Assembly (NCBI GenBank): GCA_013289665.1
Contig: JABCZN010000001.1
Span: 710,926-774,925, forward strand
From: Acidobacteriota bacterium
Lineage (GTDB): Bacteria; Acidobacteriota; Terriglobia; Acidiferrales; UBA7541
Length of the DNA stretch: 64,000 bases
Direction of reading: 5' to 3'
Numbering within the stretch: the stretch's first letter is position 1; the number at the start of each line of letters is the position of its first letter. Shown one piece after another: positions 62,028 through 64,000 of this stretch. A program made the position numbers and the translations under genes. Under the pieces are notes generated by a model. The model was not told where the DNA came from, did no database searches, and was given only the letters and a program-made list of their open reading frames with translations.

Positions 62028-62555
62028 TTTAATTCCCCACTTACCCATAGCTCAAGCAAGCGCAGCCCTGAAAGCGCTTATTCTCGATCCATATCAACTT
62101 GCGGAGCATGGCCAGTTCAGGACCTCTCGTGACGCGTGAATCGTCTGCTGTCTCCTGCATTGGTTGCGCTTCCTGGCCGGGTTGCCTTAGGTTTACGTCG
62201 TACAGACCAGGAAAAAAAACGATACTCGCATTCGGGCAGATCGATTCAGTTGGTACGAACTGAATAATTCCTATCTTTCTCGACCTTTGGGTCGCCTCAA
62301 TCTAGCGGCGGGAGCAGCAAATCGACGTCGCGGCACTCTTCAAGGAATCCAGGAATGACAACTCCCCCGGTAGGCTCAGACTTTGCTTCGGTCCCATCCC
62401 TACTCTCTGTTTCGTTACAAGCTCACTGTCGGGAGTGCCTTCCCCCATCGAGTAAGACCCCTAAAAGCCCATCGGATAAATCCCTCTATTGCGGGACGGC
62501 CCGATAGCCCGTTTATGAGGCTGTCGGGCCGGATTGTGCGCTCCTCGCGTCTCAA
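62028..62555. other. 528-bp spacer with hairpins
   Basis: No gene is supported. A TCAGTT-GGTACG-AACTGA stem-loop (about 62,247-62,264) and a strong hairpin CGGCCCGATAGCC/GGCTGTCGGGCCG (62,497-62,531) are seen. The second lies just after the minus-strand outer-membrane gene and may be its terminator, although no T-run follows. Confidence 0.45.
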
Positions 62556-63071
62556 TCAGAACCGGAAGATAACGCCTGTCGAAAGCCGGCCATTGTTCTG
62601 CGTCTCGCCGAAGAACCTCGTCAACAGGTAATCCCCCTGAATAATCCGCCAGCTGATTCCCTGCTTGACTTCGTAATCCATGCCTCCGCCAATCGCCATC
62701 GAAAACGCCGTATCTCCAACTCCTCCGGCGCTGAAATGCGCTCCGCCCAACAGCACGTGCGCAAACGGCGATACCTTCGATGGCAACGACACCTGCGGCC
62801 CGAACAGGAACGAATGCACTGACTCCCCAACTCCGAATTGCGATCCATAGTGCCCGTCGAAGTCCGCCACCCCGCCGATCCAATCCCTGAATTTGTACTG
62901 CGCCGAAGCCTCCCATCCGTTCAAATTCACATCGGGCGAAGGCCGAAATCTCATGTACGAGTACCCGCCGAAAACCTCCACTTTGTCGTCCTGCGCCGCC
63001 GCGGGCAGCAGCGCCACGAAGAAAACTCCAAGCAGCAACCCTATTATTCGCAACCCTGTTGTTCTCATCAT
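62556..63071 (-). CDS. Outer-membrane beta-barrel protein
   Basis: The protein has 171 residues from an ATG with GGAGGAGGAG upstream. The signal peptide (about 1-25) ends PAAAQ. Alternating strands such as KVEVFGGYSYMRF, GWEASAQYKFRDWIGGV and VHSFLFGPQVSL build a small eight-strand OmpA/OmpW-type barrel. The chain ends STGVIFRF, with the C-terminal Phe recognised by BamA. The ligand or role is unknown. Confidence 0.88.
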   Translation of the reverse strand: MMRTTGLRIIGLLLGVFFVALLPAAAQDDKVEVFGGYSYMRFRPSPDVNLNGWEASAQYKFRDWIGGVADFDGHYGSQFGVGESVHSFLFGPQVSLPSKVSPFAHVLLGGAHFSAGGVGDTAFSMAIGGGMDYEVKQGISWRIIQGDYLLTRFFGETQNNGRLSTGVIFRF

Positions 63072-63359
63072 GAGAATCTCCTCCTCCTTGTTATTTGTCT
63101 CGTTGCCTTGGGATACTCCCGGGTTTGCCAGGGTTTCCCAGACCTTCGTATTGCGGGCAAGCCGCTGGGATGTGCCGCGCCGCTGCATTGGGCTGGTGGT
63201 GGGTTGGTCCGGATCTACCCTCTTCCGGCCAAAAATATTCTAACGCATTTCTCGCGACACTGTCTGCCCGAGGCTGTAACGTAACGGCCCCGGCCCGGTC
63301 GGGGTGCCGCCCTCTGGTCTTTGTGACTATAATTCCTAAATCACCACTTTGGCATTTGC

Positions 63360-63881
63360 ATGCATCACTATTTCCTGCAATCTCCACGCCTCGGATTTCG
63401 TCATTGGTCAATCGCCGATCTGCCCCTCGCCATGGCTCTCTGGGGAGACCCCGAAGTCACCCGCTTCATCGGCGGCCCTTTCTCACCTGAAAAAATTAAA
63501 GAAAGGTTGGAAGCAGAAATTGAACTGTCCTCGGAATATGGCATCCAATATTGGCCGTTTTTCTTGCTCGAGAAATCCCGGCACGCTGGCTGCGCCGGTC
63601 TCCGGCCCTATCGCCCGGCGGCCCGCATCTTCGAACTGGGAGTGCATTTGCGCCCTTACTATTGGGGGCGCGGCCTAGCGGAAGAAGCAGCCCGTGCCGT
63701 CGTGAAATTTGCCTTCGAAAACGCCGGTGCCAAGGCCCTCTTCGCCGGTCATCACCCGGCAAACCCCGCCTCGCAGAGCCTCATTCTTAAACTCGGTTTC
63801 CGCCCCACGCACGAAGAGTTCTATCCGCCTACCGGCCTGCTTCACCCGTCTTATCTGCTCGATCCCTCGTTACTCTCCTAG
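63360..63881 (+). CDS. GNAT N-acetyltransferase (RimJ/RimL-like)
   Basis: The protein has 173 residues. SPRLGFRHWSIADLPLAMAL begins the typical RimJ/RimL start. Then come WGDPEVTRFIGGPFS, the acetyl-CoA loop region YWGRGLAEEAARAVVKFAF, and HPANPASQSLILKLGFRP. The acceptor is unknown. An insertion sequence begins directly after its TAG, so the original C-terminus may be changed. Confidence 0.87.
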   Translation: MHHYFLQSPRLGFRHWSIADLPLAMALWGDPEVTRFIGGPFSPEKIKERLEAEIELSSEYGIQYWPFFLLEKSRHAGCAGLRPYRPAARIFELGVHLRPYYWGRGLAEEAARAVVKFAFENAGAKALFAGHHPANPASQSLILKLGFRPTHEEFYPPTGLLHPSYLLDPSLLS

Positions 63882-63919
63882 CCTGAATTATTCATGATTT
63901 TGCTAGCAAAAAAAGAAAA

Positions 63920-63983
63920 GGTGCTCTAAAAGATTGATGAACACTGGGTTTTAGCAGAACCCGGCATTCTCTTTCGGAGCACC
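63920..63983 (+). promoter_or_regulatory. Fold-back hairpin covering the transposase ribosome-binding site
   Basis: GGTGCTC and AAAG (63,920-63,932) pair with CTTT and GAGCACC (63,971-63,983), with GGGTT/AACCC as an inner stem. The right arm includes the GGAG Shine-Dalgarno (63,976-63,979). A transcript reading in from the GNAT gene would hide the start, as known for several IS elements. Confidence 0.5.
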
Positions 63984-63988
63984 CAGAG

Positions 63989-64000
63989 ATGACACCTTGT
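63989..64000 (+). CDS. First codons of a transposase
   Basis: ATG ACA CCT TGT follows GGAG at 9 nt spacing inside the insertion sequence. Only four codons are in the window, so the call depends on the IS end. Confidence 0.45.

Larger units (their letters stand above)
63882..64000 (+). mobile_element. Left end of an insertion sequence (IS1380-like), cut by the window
   Basis: The sequence turns abruptly AT-rich at CCTGAATTATTCATGA, which looks like an IS terminal repeat, right behind the GNAT stop codon. A leader with a long inverted repeat follows, and a transposase-like start (MTPC) is at 63,989. IS1380 assignment rests on the terminal sequence style and the start of the protein. The right end and target duplication are outside the window. 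Confidence 0.55.

Overview
The window is bacterial chromosome of about 60% GC and most resembles an acidobacterium of the Terriglobia / Koribacter-Sulfotelmatobacter type. This is inferred from gene style, not from a marker gene. The style includes very large secreted BNR/TIG proteins, poly-glycine lipoprotein-like proteins, an HTH regulator fused to a PD40 propeller, DUF305-LVIVD and DUF3309 pairs, and intergenic spacers filled with dispersed palindromic and pyrimidine-rich repeats. No rRNA, intact tRNA or CRISPR array was seen.

1-25 kb is mostly housekeeping. It holds a CBS/MgtE-N protein coupled to a cut-off gene, a CYTH protein, oligopeptidase B, MutS, AnmK, a decayed solute-binding-protein fragment, a TsaC-type YrdC protein, a SpoU methyltransferase, a secreted Ig/FN3 protein, RarA, a VOC protein, a propeller protein, a CoA-binding protein, HisC, Pal-CpoB, SSB and a zinc alcohol dehydrogenase. 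Nearly every spacer here carries copies of at least six repeat families. One copy supplies the signal-peptide-like segment of the propeller gene, and a repeat-like hairpin is inserted in frame in rarA.

25-42 kb holds a phosphoesterase and a signalling block: a three-PAS histidine kinase, a NarL-type regulator, a lone receiver, and a receiver fused to an orphan DHp domain. These are followed by an MDR oxidoreductase, small stress and secreted proteins, the DUF305-LVIVD pair, GNAT enzymes, a class II aldolase, an HD-GYP protein with a degenerate receiver, a PilZ-like protein and an acyl-CoA dehydrogenase.

42.5-43.2 kb is a non-coding array of seven degenerate units of about 74 bp sharing a CGGTTTTACCC core. 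It has no obvious known equivalent.

43.5-64 kb is accessory: GNAT enzymes, a DMT exporter, a 1,798-residue surface protein, a peroxiredoxin-like gene with an in-frame TGA exactly where the first CxxC cysteine belongs (candidate selenoprotein with a SECIS-like hairpin), a Gly/Tyr/His-rich secreted protein, VOC, DUF1326, an HTH-PD40 regulator, a cytochrome c, several small proteins, an outer-membrane barrel, and the left end of an insertion sequence at the window edge.

The most interesting items are the TGA-containing peroxiredoxin, the 74-bp array, the coding use of dispersed repeats, and the receiver-DHp protein.
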